Both the position numbers and the translations under genes were made by a program. Shown here piece by piece: positions 25,363 through 33,779 of a DNA stretch of 64,000 nt. Every line of letters starts with the position of its first letter. Position 1 is the first letter of the stretch. The notes beneath the pieces are model-generated. The model had not been told where the DNA came from. It saw only the letters and a program-made list of their open reading frames with translations, and did not search any database. This DNA is from TMED23 sp964639965 (GTDB lineage: Bacteria; Pseudomonadota; Alphaproteobacteria; Rhodospirillales; UBA2165), in assembly GCA_964639965.1 (NCBI GenBank), contig CAZXGI010000007.1:1-64000 (forward strand), read 5' to 3'.

Positions 25363-26381
25363 TCCGACGAGGTAAAGGAGTTGGCTGTATGTGGTATCCT
25401 ATTGGGTTTACAGTTGCCGCTAATCCGAGCGCAGCAACTGTAAAAGTAAACGAGGATGGAACGGCGACCCTGCTAACAGGAACTGTGGAGACCGGGCAGG
25501 GGTCTTTGACTGTATTAGCTCAGATCGCAGCAGAGGAATTGGGTGTTTCAACAGATGATATTCATGTTGTGTCAGCAGATACCGATACAACGCCAATGGA
25601 TACGGGTGCAATTGCCAGCCGTACCACTTATGTAACTGGAAATGCAATTAAATTGGCTGCCGCCAACGCTAAGCAAATTTTATTTGAAGTGGCTGCCCCG
25701 TTATTAGATGTGCAGCCAAATCAGTTAGAAGCTGTTGATCGTAAAATACAAGTTCAATATTTTCCTCAGCGATGTTTGCCCATTGCTGATGTCGCTCTTC
25801 AAGCGCAGTTCGTTATGGGCCGGCCTCCAATTGGAAGTGCTTCTTATAACCCGCCAACGGTTGGTATGGATCCAGAGACCGGCCAAGGTAAACCCTTTTC
25901 GACCTACGTTTATGCTACGCAATGTGCTGAAGTTGAGGTAGATGATGAGACGGGGGAAGTAAATGTCATATATATGTCTGCGGCTCATGATTGTGGAACA
26001 GCGATCAATCCAATGCTAGTTGAGGGTCAAATAGAGGGTGGTATTTCAATGGGGATAGGATTTGCCCTACAAGAGGAGATGCTATTTGATGACAAAGGTC
26101 TGCAGCTTAATCCAAATTTGACAAATTATATAATGCCAACCAGTTTGGATATGCCCGAAATAGATGTTGATATTGTTGAGAATTTTGATCCAACCGGACC
26201 ATTTGGGGCTAAAGGTGTTGGCGAGCCTACCGCCGTTCCTACGGCAGCTGCTATTTGCAATGCAATTTTTGATGCTGTTGGTGTTAGGATTACATCTTTA
26301 CCCGCAACAGCTGAAAAAGTTCTTCGAGCTATAAAAGAAAAGGATATGAACGAACCAAAGGTTCTGCCTGCGGCTGAATAA
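25359..26381 (+). CDS. Molybdenum hydroxylase, molybdopterin-binding subunit, C-terminal half (NdhM-like)
   Basis: 340 residues carrying the rest of the Mo-cofactor domain: GTVETGQGSLTVLAQI (cofactor binding) and the catalytic glutamate in GAKGVGEPTAVPTAA. The ATG at 25359 overlaps the upstream stop, and AAGGAG stands nine bases before it, so it has its own ribosome site and translational coupling. This argues against a frameshifted single gene. The pterin-binding and catalytic residues are all present, so the pair should be functional. Confidence 0.88.
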   Translation: MIRRGKGVGCMWYPIGFTVAANPSAATVKVNEDGTATLLTGTVETGQGSLTVLAQIAAEELGVSTDDIHVVSADTDTTPMDTGAIASRTTYVTGNAIKLAAANAKQILFEVAAPLLDVQPNQLEAVDRKIQVQYFPQRCLPIADVALQAQFVMGRPPIGSASYNPPTVGMDPETGQGKPFSTYVYATQCAEVEVDDETGEVNVIYMSAAHDCGTAINPMLVEGQIEGGISMGIGFALQEEMLFDDKGLQLNPNLTNYIMPTSLDMPEIDVDIVENFDPTGPFGAKGVGEPTAVPTAAAICNAIFDAVGVRITSLPATAEKVLRAIKEKDMNEPKVLPAAE

Positions 26382-26528
26382 TGTCTCTAATCTTGGATTA
26401 TGAGATATTTTGTTGAACAATTATTGGCTTGAGGTTTACTTCTTTTATTTGAGCGGTAATAACAATATTGGGGCGTAATGAAAGATGTTTTTAGGTTAGC
26501 TCGAGATAAATTTAGTTAGATAATTTTT

Positions 26529-27368
26529 TTATTTTTCAACGGGAAAACCCACTATAGAACCCCATTCTGTCCACGAACCATCATAAATTTTTACGTGTTG
26601 ATAACCCAAAATATAAATCATCGCAGTCCATACCAGTGATGCCCGATGTGATAATCGACAATAAGTTACTATTTCACCAGCTTTCTGTTGTTCCGTAATT
26701 ACCTGTGCAAAAACGTTCTCTAGTTCTTTAGCCGACTTAAAGGTATCATCTAAATTCAATAGTTCCCTAAAAAAAAGATGTTTAGCACCAGGAATGCGTC
26801 CGCCTCTTTCAGCACCATGATCAAATTGGCCATACTCCATTACGCGTTCTCCAGAGAATTCCTCAGGAGTCCGAACATCTAATAAAACCCGGTTATTTTT
26901 AGCAAGATTGTCTCGGATATTCTCGCGCCCAAGCCGCATCCATTGATTTGACGATTGAATTCTGTAATTTACACTCTTTTTCGCAGGTAGCTTTTCTGTA
27001 ACCGGGAATTTGTCTTCGAGCCACCGTGTCCGACCGCCATCAAGTAGCATTAAATTTGGGTGGCCAGCCATTGTCAGCGACCAAAATGCGTAGGTGCCAT
27101 ATTGTATGGGATCACCATAAATTATCAATCTGTCTTCATCACTGATCCCGATATCACCAAGTCGTTTAGCCAGTTGTTTTGGGGTGACAAACTGTCGGTC
27201 AGTTTCATCCCAACACAGATCCTTCCACCAAAAATTATATGCACCTGGAATATGTCCTTTAACATAATCAGCTTCTTTATTTTTCTTTGCGGAAACCTCA
27301 ATAATCTTTAGAGATGGTTCGTGGAGTTGCTCAGATAACCATTTAGTTGAAATAATAGGTGAAGACAT
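26529..27368 (-). CDS. Sulfurtransferase with two rhodanese domains
   Basis: About 279 residues in the thiosulfate/3-mercaptopyruvate sulfurtransferase family. The N-terminal inactive rhodanese domain has VKGHIPGAYNFWW and LIIYGD; the C-terminal domain has LLDVRTPEEFSGE and the catalytic cysteine in VTYCRLSHRAS. The CRLSHRAS loop is more like thiosulfate sulfurtransferases than the CGSGVTA of mercaptopyruvate types. It is convergent with the Mo hydroxylase operon. Supply of sulfur for cofactor maturation is possible but not shown. Confidence 0.88.
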   Translation of the reverse strand: MSSPIISTKWLSEQLHEPSLKIIEVSAKKNKEADYVKGHIPGAYNFWWKDLCWDETDRQFVTPKQLAKRLGDIGISDEDRLIIYGDPIQYGTYAFWSLTMAGHPNLMLLDGGRTRWLEDKFPVTEKLPAKKSVNYRIQSSNQWMRLGRENIRDNLAKNNRVLLDVRTPEEFSGERVMEYGQFDHGAERGGRIPGAKHLFFRELLNLDDTFKSAKELENVFAQVITEQQKAGEIVTYCRLSHRASLVWTAMIYILGYQHVKIYDGSWTEWGSIVGFPVEK

Positions 27369-27525
27369 AATCAAAATCTTTTCTATGGTTTTGTGTTCAA
27401 AACAAGGGAGTTTCTTGTATGATTTTTTTTAAGTTGAACGTGGTGTCAATTTTTCTCCATTAGGGTTAGAAGTCAGGGAAGCTTAATATTCAAGTGTCTT
27501 TATGGTCCAGAGAGAGTCTAGTTTG

Positions 27526-28539
27526 TTACTCAATATGATCTAAAATAATTTTTATGCAATTACTATCTCCGCTATCAAGCATTTCGAGGGTTTTATCGAT
27601 TTCAGTTAAAGCGAATGTGTGAGTAATAAGAGGCTTTAGATCAACGACCCCGCGTCGAACAAAATCAATACTGGCTGGGTAGTCTTCAGGTTTTGCAACC
27701 CGAGCATTTACAATCTGGATTTCTTTAAAATATAGGTTGTAGAAGGGAAGTTCGCCTTTCGTTTGTGTGTATATGCCGAAGGGAAGAATACGTCCTCCTA
27801 ATCTTACTAATTCAATTGCTTCGGCCAAAATTGATAATTTCCCGACAGATTCAATGACGAGATCGACGCCACCTTTTTCTCCAGTGACTTTAAGAATCTC
27901 TTTTTTCAAATTTTCACTAGGAGCAAAAGTAAAATCCGCCCCAAGATGTTTTGCAAGATCGCGTTTCCATTCTGAACGAGTTACGCCGATAACTGGATAT
28001 GCGCCATGCGCTTTTGCTAATTGAACATGCAAAAGGCCAGTGACCCCGAGACCATAAACTAAAACGGCTTCACCGGGGAATATGTTAGCTTTTCGCTGTG
28101 CGTGCAGACATGTGGTCATTGGTTGGATTAAAGGTGCAACTTCTGATTCTAAATCATCAGGCAGGGCGTGGACGTTACCGCTTGGAGCTGTCATATAATC
28201 GGCAAAACCTCCATTAACGTCCCGGCCGATTAACCCTCCATTTGGGCAGAGATGACTTTGCCCGTCTCGGCAATTATAGCATGCACCACAATAATAAGCA
28301 GGATCGACTATGACCGCAGTCCCAGGAGCTATGTTTTCACCAGAAACCACTTCGCCTACGGACTCGTGACCCAAAATACGTGGGTAGTCGACCGGTATTC
28401 CCCCTTGAAATATTTTTAGATCCGTCCCACAAATTCCTGATTTAGTGACCCTTATTAATACTTCATCCTTGTTGGCATCTGGTATTTTAATTTTCTGGTT
28501 TACCACTTCTTTTGGAGCAGTGAGTACCATCGCTTGCAT
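27526..28539 (-). CDS. Zinc-dependent alcohol dehydrogenase (MDR family)
   Basis: 337 residues. Catalytic Zn ligands Cys37 (SGICGTD) and His58/Glu59 (GHES); structural Zn site C84, C87, C90 and C98 in YYCGACYNCRDGQSHLC. The Rossmann motif VYGLGVTGLLHVQLA follows. It resembles sorbitol/threonine-dehydrogenase-type MDRs. It lies 14 bases after the D-2-hydroxyacid dehydrogenase gene on the same strand and is probably co-transcribed with it. Substrate unknown. Confidence 0.9.
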   Translation of the reverse strand: MQAMVLTAPKEVVNQKIKIPDANKDEVLIRVTKSGICGTDLKIFQGGIPVDYPRILGHESVGEVVSGENIAPGTAVIVDPAYYCGACYNCRDGQSHLCPNGGLIGRDVNGGFADYMTAPSGNVHALPDDLESEVAPLIQPMTTCLHAQRKANIFPGEAVLVYGLGVTGLLHVQLAKAHGAYPVIGVTRSEWKRDLAKHLGADFTFAPSENLKKEILKVTGEKGGVDLVIESVGKLSILAEAIELVRLGGRILPFGIYTQTKGELPFYNLYFKEIQIVNARVAKPEDYPASIDFVRRGVVDLKPLITHTFALTEIDKTLEMLDSGDSNCIKIILDHIE

Positions 28540-28553
28540 TTTATTTATCCAAT

Positions 28554-29519
28554 TTAATGTTGCCTAACAGGATACTTTGGTTCTCCACCAGAAAGGATTG
28601 TAGCAACGTCGGTTGCAACTGTTGTTTGGAGATCTAATAGGGCATCTTCAGAATAGAATCCGGTATGAGGGGTGAGCACAACATCCTCTCGACCAAGCAA
28701 TGGGTTATTCTTGCTGGGGGGCTCTTCTGGAAGGACATCTAGGCCCGCTCCAGCTAGTTCGCCAGCATCTAATGCCTCTGCAAGGTCATTAATTTCAACT
28801 AAAGGCCCCCGAGCTGTATTAATGAGGTAAGCACTATTTTTCATTTTTTTGAAAGTATCCATGTTGAACATATTTTCGGTCTCAGGCGTTAATGGTGCAT
28901 GAACCGAGATGTAATCGGAGAGACTTAATAGATCATTGAGTTCTACTTTCTCGACGCTGTGTTGGGAAAAAACTTTGTCAGGACAATATGGATCATGAGC
29001 AATAACATTAATGCCGAAAGCCTTCGCTTTTCCGACAATTCTTTGTGGGATATTTCCTAGTCCTATTAGGCCTAGTGTCTTTCCCCTTACTCGACCAATT
29101 GGGACTACGGCGGGCATTTCCCATCTCCCTTCTGTAGCTCGAGCATTTGAGAATGGTATTTTGCGGATGCATGCTAAAAGTAAAGCCATTGCGTGGTCTG
29201 AAACCTCATCCAAACAATAAACGGGGGCGTAACAAACTGTGATACCTTTTTCAGTGGCAGCGGCAATATCGATATTATCGGTTCCAATGCCAAAACGTCC
29301 AATAGCCTTACAATTTTTGAGGCCAGCAATAACCTCCGCATTGATTTGACTATATGTCACCAATAATGCGTCCGCATCAGCGGCAACAGATAGAATACTC
29401 TGGGCCGATGGATCGGATGACATATGAAAATCCCCGGAAGTATGCGCTGAAAGCGCTTTCTTTGCCGGTTCTAGATTGGGAAATACCGAATCTGCGACAG
29501 CAATTATTGAATTAGACAT
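28554..29519 (-). CDS. D-2-hydroxyacid dehydrogenase family protein (CtBP/SerA-like)
   Basis: About 321 residues. NAD motif GLIGLGNIPQRIVGKA, ARGPLVEINDLAEAL with the catalytic arginine region, and the LTPHTGFYSEDA block with the catalytic His (PHTGFYSE). I chose the ATG at 29519 over a TTG at 29546. The pair with the downstream alcohol dehydrogenase suggests a short oxidation pathway for a hydroxy acid or alcohol. The catalytic Glu of the family is expected in LPEEPP (seen in VLPEEPPSK). Confidence 0.9.
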   Translation of the reverse strand: MSNSIIAVADSVFPNLEPAKKALSAHTSGDFHMSSDPSAQSILSVAADADALLVTYSQINAEVIAGLKNCKAIGRFGIGTDNIDIAAATEKGITVCYAPVYCLDEVSDHAMALLLACIRKIPFSNARATEGRWEMPAVVPIGRVRGKTLGLIGLGNIPQRIVGKAKAFGINVIAHDPYCPDKVFSQHSVEKVELNDLLSLSDYISVHAPLTPETENMFNMDTFKKMKNSAYLINTARGPLVEINDLAEALDAGELAGAGLDVLPEEPPSKNNPLLGREDVVLTPHTGFYSEDALLDLQTTVATDVATILSGGEPKYPVRQH

Positions 29520-29645
29520 ATTATTTTCTTTCTCGTTAAAATTCAAAAGGATAATAGATAATCATAATAATAGTAATGATAACCTTGGCTAATTAGCATC
29601 CGAAACCTCTTATTTCCAGTAAATTTTGCCAGAATGCAAAACTAA

Positions 29646-31238
29646 TCAACCAACAATTGGTTGAGCAATGATCCAAAGACTGAGCATCGTATAACCGATC
29701 ATTAAAACAATCATAGGAATTTGGCTTATCAGAGTTCCGTAACGTCCTTGGGGGCGATCGGCAAAAATCCGCATTGCTTCCATATGGGCAATAAATACTG
29801 CAATAATGTGCCCAACAACAATTAGGATAACCGAGAAATACCAGACAAATTTTGCATTAATGATGGTTATATCTGTTTTATAGGCTGACGTATTGAATAA
29901 ATCCCAGCCAAATCCAAAAGGGTCCGATATTAGTCGAATAGCAAGTTGCCCTTCGATAGCTAAAAGAGATATATAATGTGAAAGATGATATGCGATTGAA
30001 ATGGGCAAGATTGAATAGATGAAGATCCGCGCTAACTTGATGGTACGTTGGGTTTCTTCATCCATAAATGCACCTAACCAAATAAAAAATCCATAAATGG
30101 TAATAAATATTAAGGGAAACGATAGAAGCGCGATGGTATCAAACAATGGCTCTGCAAATTCATAAAATTTCTGACTGGTTTCAGTTTTTAAATACTCGTT
30201 ATAACTTAGCGAAATTTGTTGAAAAGTTTCAGTTTCCGTAAAACCGTCAAAAGTTACCGTTGAAAGCAACAAGAGAATAAAAAATACCAAAGTAATTTTT
30301 GGCGGATTACTCCCTTTAATTAAAAGCCCAATCCCAGGAGGTCTCAGGAACCATTCTTTTTTTTCCAGACTAATTCTACCCTCGGAGATAGAGAATTTAG
30401 AAAATAATTCATAAACTAGGGAGAAGCATTCACCATACTTAAGCCAAGTTTCGCGGCCATACACCAACATTCCTAAAAAAGTAAGTGCTGAGTAAATTGA
30501 AATAGCAGATGCGACCGCACTGGGCGTGTTTGAAGCCGACCAATTTATCTCAAGCCAAGCAAAACAAAAGAAAAATATACATGCTGGCCAATATCCTAAT
30601 TTGGCTGGGTACTCCTTGAATATGGGAAAATTATTTCCAGTCAATTTAGCATACCCAATCTCCAAATATAAAAAAATGGTATTCCATGGGTTTATTAACG
30701 CCCAGAAATTGCCTAATAATGCGCAGATAAAAGCTAAACCAACCCAAGCGATTACCCAAGTCATGACGATAGAAAGATTATTGAGCGGATTTTGTGAACC
30801 GCAAAAACCCGTTGTTACAATTAATAGAAAAATCGCTAAAAAGGTAGAGCGGATTGAGTTGATGCACATAGGATGAATTAGAAAACTACCTATTGAGGTT
30901 CCTAAAATATTAAATTTCTTATGGAATATTTTTTTTGCTGGGTGTGTAAAAAGAGCAATTATGACAAATGAAATCATTACTGTCAGTGCTCCGCCGGAAA
31001 CGAATAACCATAATGGCAGAGGGAGATCGTATCTTTGCCCAAAAGCATGTGCCAACACATGTGACGGTATTAAATAACTAAAAATTAGGGCGCATGTAAA
31101 ATGAATTGAGTGTTTAAATTTTTTAATGAATTTATTCCATGTGTCTGATTTTGTTATTGAAATTGGATAAACACCTTCGCAAGGTTGGCTGGTATTATTT
31201 TGGGTGAACCTCAATATAAAAAAGTGCACTTTTTCCAT
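29646..31238 (-). CDS. Multi-pass membrane protein, fenitrothion-hydrolase-like family
   Basis: A large integral membrane protein with 10-12 hydrophobic segments and the segment AHAFGQRYDLPLPLWLFVSGG after the first one, which I associate with a family loosely annotated as fenitrothion hydrolase (FedB-like). I recall this from general knowledge and cannot verify it; the real biochemical function is unclear. I placed the start at the second ATG (31238); an upstream ATG at 31268 is also in frame. Either start overlaps the end of the cupredoxin-like gene, so the two are translationally coupled and probably form a complex, perhaps copper-related. Confidence 0.6.
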   Translation of the reverse strand: MEKVHFFILRFTQNNTSQPCEGVYPISITKSDTWNKFIKKFKHSIHFTCALIFSYLIPSHVLAHAFGQRYDLPLPLWLFVSGGALTVMISFVIIALFTHPAKKIFHKKFNILGTSIGSFLIHPMCINSIRSTFLAIFLLIVTTGFCGSQNPLNNLSIVMTWVIAWVGLAFICALLGNFWALINPWNTIFLYLEIGYAKLTGNNFPIFKEYPAKLGYWPACIFFFCFAWLEINWSASNTPSAVASAISIYSALTFLGMLVYGRETWLKYGECFSLVYELFSKFSISEGRISLEKKEWFLRPPGIGLLIKGSNPPKITLVFFILLLLSTVTFDGFTETETFQQISLSYNEYLKTETSQKFYEFAEPLFDTIALLSFPLIFITIYGFFIWLGAFMDEETQRTIKLARIFIYSILPISIAYHLSHYISLLAIEGQLAIRLISDPFGFGWDLFNTSAYKTDITIINAKFVWYFSVILIVVGHIIAVFIAHMEAMRIFADRPQGRYGTLISQIPMIVLMIGYTMLSLWIIAQPIVG

Positions 31239-31572
31239 GAGTGTGTTTTTTTTCACCGCTAAACCCATGTGAAGTAACGGGGAAGCGCCCAGTTGCTCGC
31301 GCTCTGATAAGCATCGGGGTAATTTTATTGGTTGCTATTGTCTTTTTTATATCATAACCGTGGAGGTGCAGTTTAACGGTTTCATCGGTTTGCCATAGGA
31401 GTGTTATTGTATCCCCTTGGAATACTCGGATCTTTTTTTCGCCGACAACCTGACGTTTACTTATTTTAACAGTATAAGTATTTTTGCTCTCTGCTGAGGC
31501 AGTTTCTGAGAGTATTAAGTTGTTCATCTGAGAAAATAAGATAAGTGATAAAGTTAGTGATAGAAATTTCAT
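31195..31572 (-). CDS. Small secreted cupredoxin-like protein
   Basis: 125 residues with a cleavable signal peptide (MKFLSLTLSLILFSQMNNL...SETASA). The mature part is a beta-sandwich with LHLHGYDIKKTI and a late HTHGKSALFYIEVHP, i.e. histidines spaced as in EfeO-type cupredoxin-like domains, though no Cys ligand of a blue-copper site is present. Its last 44 to 74 bases overlap the membrane protein gene in another frame. Likely a periplasmic partner of that protein. Confidence 0.68.
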   Translation of the reverse strand: MKFLSLTLSLILFSQMNNLILSETASAESKNTYTVKISKRQVVGEKKIRVFQGDTITLLWQTDETVKLHLHGYDIKKTIATNKITPMLIRARATGRFPVTSHGFSGEKKHTHGKSALFYIEVHPK

Positions 31573-31682
31573 AGTAACCTTTACAATTATATAAAGCGTG
31601 GGAGTTTATAGCGAATTATTTTCGGAAATTCGACAAAAATATTCTAAATAAACCAAAATTTTTCTGGCCGTCGCAGTCAATC

Positions 31683-31710
31683 TTGACATTGACTTTATAT
31701 AAATCATAAT
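31683..31710 (+). promoter_or_regulatory. Probable sigma-70 promoter for the Gfo/Idh/MocA gene at 31800
   Basis: TTGACA (six of six) at 31683, 16-base spacer, CATAAT (five of six) at 31705. The transcript would start near 31717, giving an untranslated leader of about 80 bases. Confidence 0.6.
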
Positions 31711-31726
31711 TTCCGGGGTTGATCCT

Positions 31727-31753
31727 TGACCCTTATTTGAAACGACAGGGTCA
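31727..31753 (+). promoter_or_regulatory. Inverted repeat in the leader of the gene at 31800
   Basis: Seven-base perfect arms TGACCCT and AGGGTCA, 13 bases apart, just downstream of the -10 box. Could be an operator or an RNA hairpin. No T-run follows, so it is not a terminator. Confidence 0.4.
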
Positions 31754-31799
31754 TTCGCACAAGAAAATCAATTAATTAAGATCTAAAAGGGAAATATTA

Positions 31800-32867
31800 A
31801 TGAAACAAGTGAATATTGGTGTCATAGGTGCAGGGTGGTGCGGTGGAATCCGAGCAAACACCTGCGCTAGTAATCCATTGGTCAAAGATCTGCACATTGC
31901 TGAAATTAAACCTGAGCGTCTTGCAGAGGTAAAAAAGCTTACCAATGCTATGACGGCGACCACAAAATATAAAGATCTTTTAAAAAACGATGATATCGAT
32001 GCATACTTTATTTCGGCGACGCCCGAGGATTTACATTTTCCGATGGCGAAAGACTGTCTGGAAACTGGTAAGCACGTGTTTTTGGAAAAACCTCTCTCAA
32101 TTACCTTGGTTGAGGCGGATGAATTAGTTGATTTGGCTGAGAAAAATAAAGTTAAATTTACAATAGGTTATTCTCAACGATTTAATCCAAAGTTTGCGTA
32201 TCTTAAGAAATGCTTGAATGAGGGTACTATTGGCGAACCAGTTGCAGGTTTGGTTAGTCGACATATTACTCGCGGTCTGGGCAATAAGATTGGTAAGCGA
32301 ATAAAGTTATCTCCAGCTGCCATGGAAGCAACACACGATCTGGATTTTCTACTCTGGTGTTTGGAGCCGGCAAGGCCAGTTAGGGTTTATTCTCAGTCCG
32401 CTTATGGTGCTATGAAGGATGTAACCGGTCTTGAGGATGCACAATGGACAATGGTAACCCTTGATAATGGAGTGGTAATTACAATTGGAGCGGGTTGGAC
32501 TACTCCCCCTGGCCATCCAAATTTTTCTGGTACTTGGATTGAGTTCACAGGTACTGAGGGAATGTTAATGCTCGATGACACCCATAGAGATGTAATCTTA
32601 AATACAATGGAAAATGGAATACGTTTGCCTATGTCTTCAATGCCGGGCGAGCAGGTTGAGCATGTTTTTGCTGGACCAATGCATAATGAAGGTATTCATT
32701 TTTTGGAGGCTGTCGCTATGGACCGTCCAGTGATGGTGACACCTAAGCAGGCACGTCAAGTTATGGAAGTATATATGGCTGCTGATTTGTCAGTTGAACG
32801 CAATGAGCCAATTACGCTACCGTTAAATGATATTGATATGTCATCGATCCGAATTCCAACAATATAG
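31800..32867 (+). CDS. Gfo/Idh/MocA family oxidoreductase
   Basis: 355 residues. N-terminal Rossmann motif GVIGAGWCGGIRANTCA, then HVFLEKPLSITLVEA with the conserved EKP lysine, IGYSQRFNPKF, and a C-terminal beta domain with AMEATHDLDFLLWC, in which His and Asp stand where family catalytic residues do. AAAAGGGAAATATT precedes the ATG. Substrate unknown. It resembles the paralogue at 33780-34910 (both share SQRF/TQRF and DDTHRD/EDTHRD blocks), so they may act on related compounds. Confidence 0.9.
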   Translation: MKQVNIGVIGAGWCGGIRANTCASNPLVKDLHIAEIKPERLAEVKKLTNAMTATTKYKDLLKNDDIDAYFISATPEDLHFPMAKDCLETGKHVFLEKPLSITLVEADELVDLAEKNKVKFTIGYSQRFNPKFAYLKKCLNEGTIGEPVAGLVSRHITRGLGNKIGKRIKLSPAAMEATHDLDFLLWCLEPARPVRVYSQSAYGAMKDVTGLEDAQWTMVTLDNGVVITIGAGWTTPPGHPNFSGTWIEFTGTEGMLMLDDTHRDVILNTMENGIRLPMSSMPGEQVEHVFAGPMHNEGIHFLEAVAMDRPVMVTPKQARQVMEVYMAADLSVERNEPITLPLNDIDMSSIRIPTI

Positions 32868-33093
32868 ATATTGAAATGCGGGATATACTGAAAACAAGAA
32901 AAGTAAAAATTAATACAGTATCGGGAATTATTTTTATTGTTTTGGGTATTTTCCATTATGCTGCGATTTCTAGCCAGATTAATTAATACTAGATATTTTG
33001 TTGGTATTTTATGCAGATCGGCTTGAATTTTAGAAAAGATAAATTTTGGCTAGGCTGCTCAAAACCTATAAATAATTGTCAAATTTTTCATGT
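32868..33093. other. Intergenic, no gene seen
   Basis: 226 bases between two converging genes. No clear terminator, RNA or promoter found. Confidence 0.35.
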
Positions 33094-33636
33094 TTATTCG
33101 GTACTGAGGTTTTCTAGATCGGGGTAAAGCGTGGTAAAGTCATCTTCCGAGCGACCTTGACGAATAGCTTCCTGTAAATATTTGTACGTATCTCTGCCAA
33201 TATTGACTGTAGCTCCAATTTTGTCAGCAAGTTTGATGGCCATTCCCACGTCCTTATTCAAGTTAAAAACCCGGGAACGTCCATCCCATGTTTGAGATAA
33301 AATGTGGTCAGGGAAACGTTTTTCAGAAATGAAGCTTCGTGCATTACCATGGTTAAAAACCTCAATTAGATCTTCTAATTTGATTCCGGCACGTCGCCCT
33401 AGATGTGCAGCCTCGCAGAGCGCAAAGAAATTAGTATGAGTGATTAGATTGTGTACGACCTTCATCGTATGGCCCGTTCCACTTTTGCCCATATATATAA
33501 GCTTTTTAGCTACTGGGGAGAGTATAGGTGCGGTTCTTTTATAGACCTTTGGATCCCCGCCAATCATTAGCGTCATTGTGCCGTTGTCGGCTCCTTGGGC
33601 GCCTCCACCAGTCATCCCGGCATCCATATAAGCAAC
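33094..33636 (-). CDS. 3-hydroxyisobutyrate dehydrogenase-family protein, N-terminus lost in assembly gap
   Basis: The C-terminal 180 residues of a beta-hydroxyacid dehydrogenase. Visible: VAYMDAGMTGGGAQGADNGT (substrate-binding block with the first V in the gap edge), LIYMGKSGTGHTMKVVHN with the catalytic lysine, and a helical C-terminal domain ending DLENLSTE. The N-terminal Rossmann half (about 110 residues) lies in or beyond the 100-N gap. It follows the Gfo/Idh/MocA gene at 34910-33780 on the same strand. Substrate unknown. Confidence 0.82.
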   Translation of the reverse strand, partial: VAYMDAGMTGGGAQGADNGTMTLMIGGDPKVYKRTAPILSPVAKKLIYMGKSGTGHTMKVVHNLITHTNFFALCEAAHLGRRAGIKLEDLIEVFNHGNARSFISEKRFPDHILSQTWDGRSRVFNLNKDVGMAIKLADKIGATVNIGRDTYKYLQEAIRQGRSEDDFTTLYPDLENLSTE

Positions 33637-33736
33637 NNNNNNNNNNNNNNNNNNNNNNNNNNNNNNNNNNNNNNNNNNNNNNNNNNNNNNNNNNNNNNNN
33701 NNNNNNNNNNNNNNNNNNNNNNNNNNNNNNNNNNNN
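33637..33736. other. Assembly gap of 100 N
   Basis: Second run of exactly 100 N. It hides the N-terminal half of the beta-hydroxyacid dehydrogenase gene. The 43 bases on its right side (33737-33779) are non-coding as far as I can see. Confidence 0.98.
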
Positions 33737-33779
33737 AGCCAGTACTGCGGCAGAATCTCATATTTGAGCTAAAAGAATT

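Noticed and set aside
25340..25365. Frameshift in the molybdenum hydroxylase large subunit
   Set aside because: ATGA overlap with a good ribosome site directly upstream, and a known precedent for a split subunit with the same order of genes.
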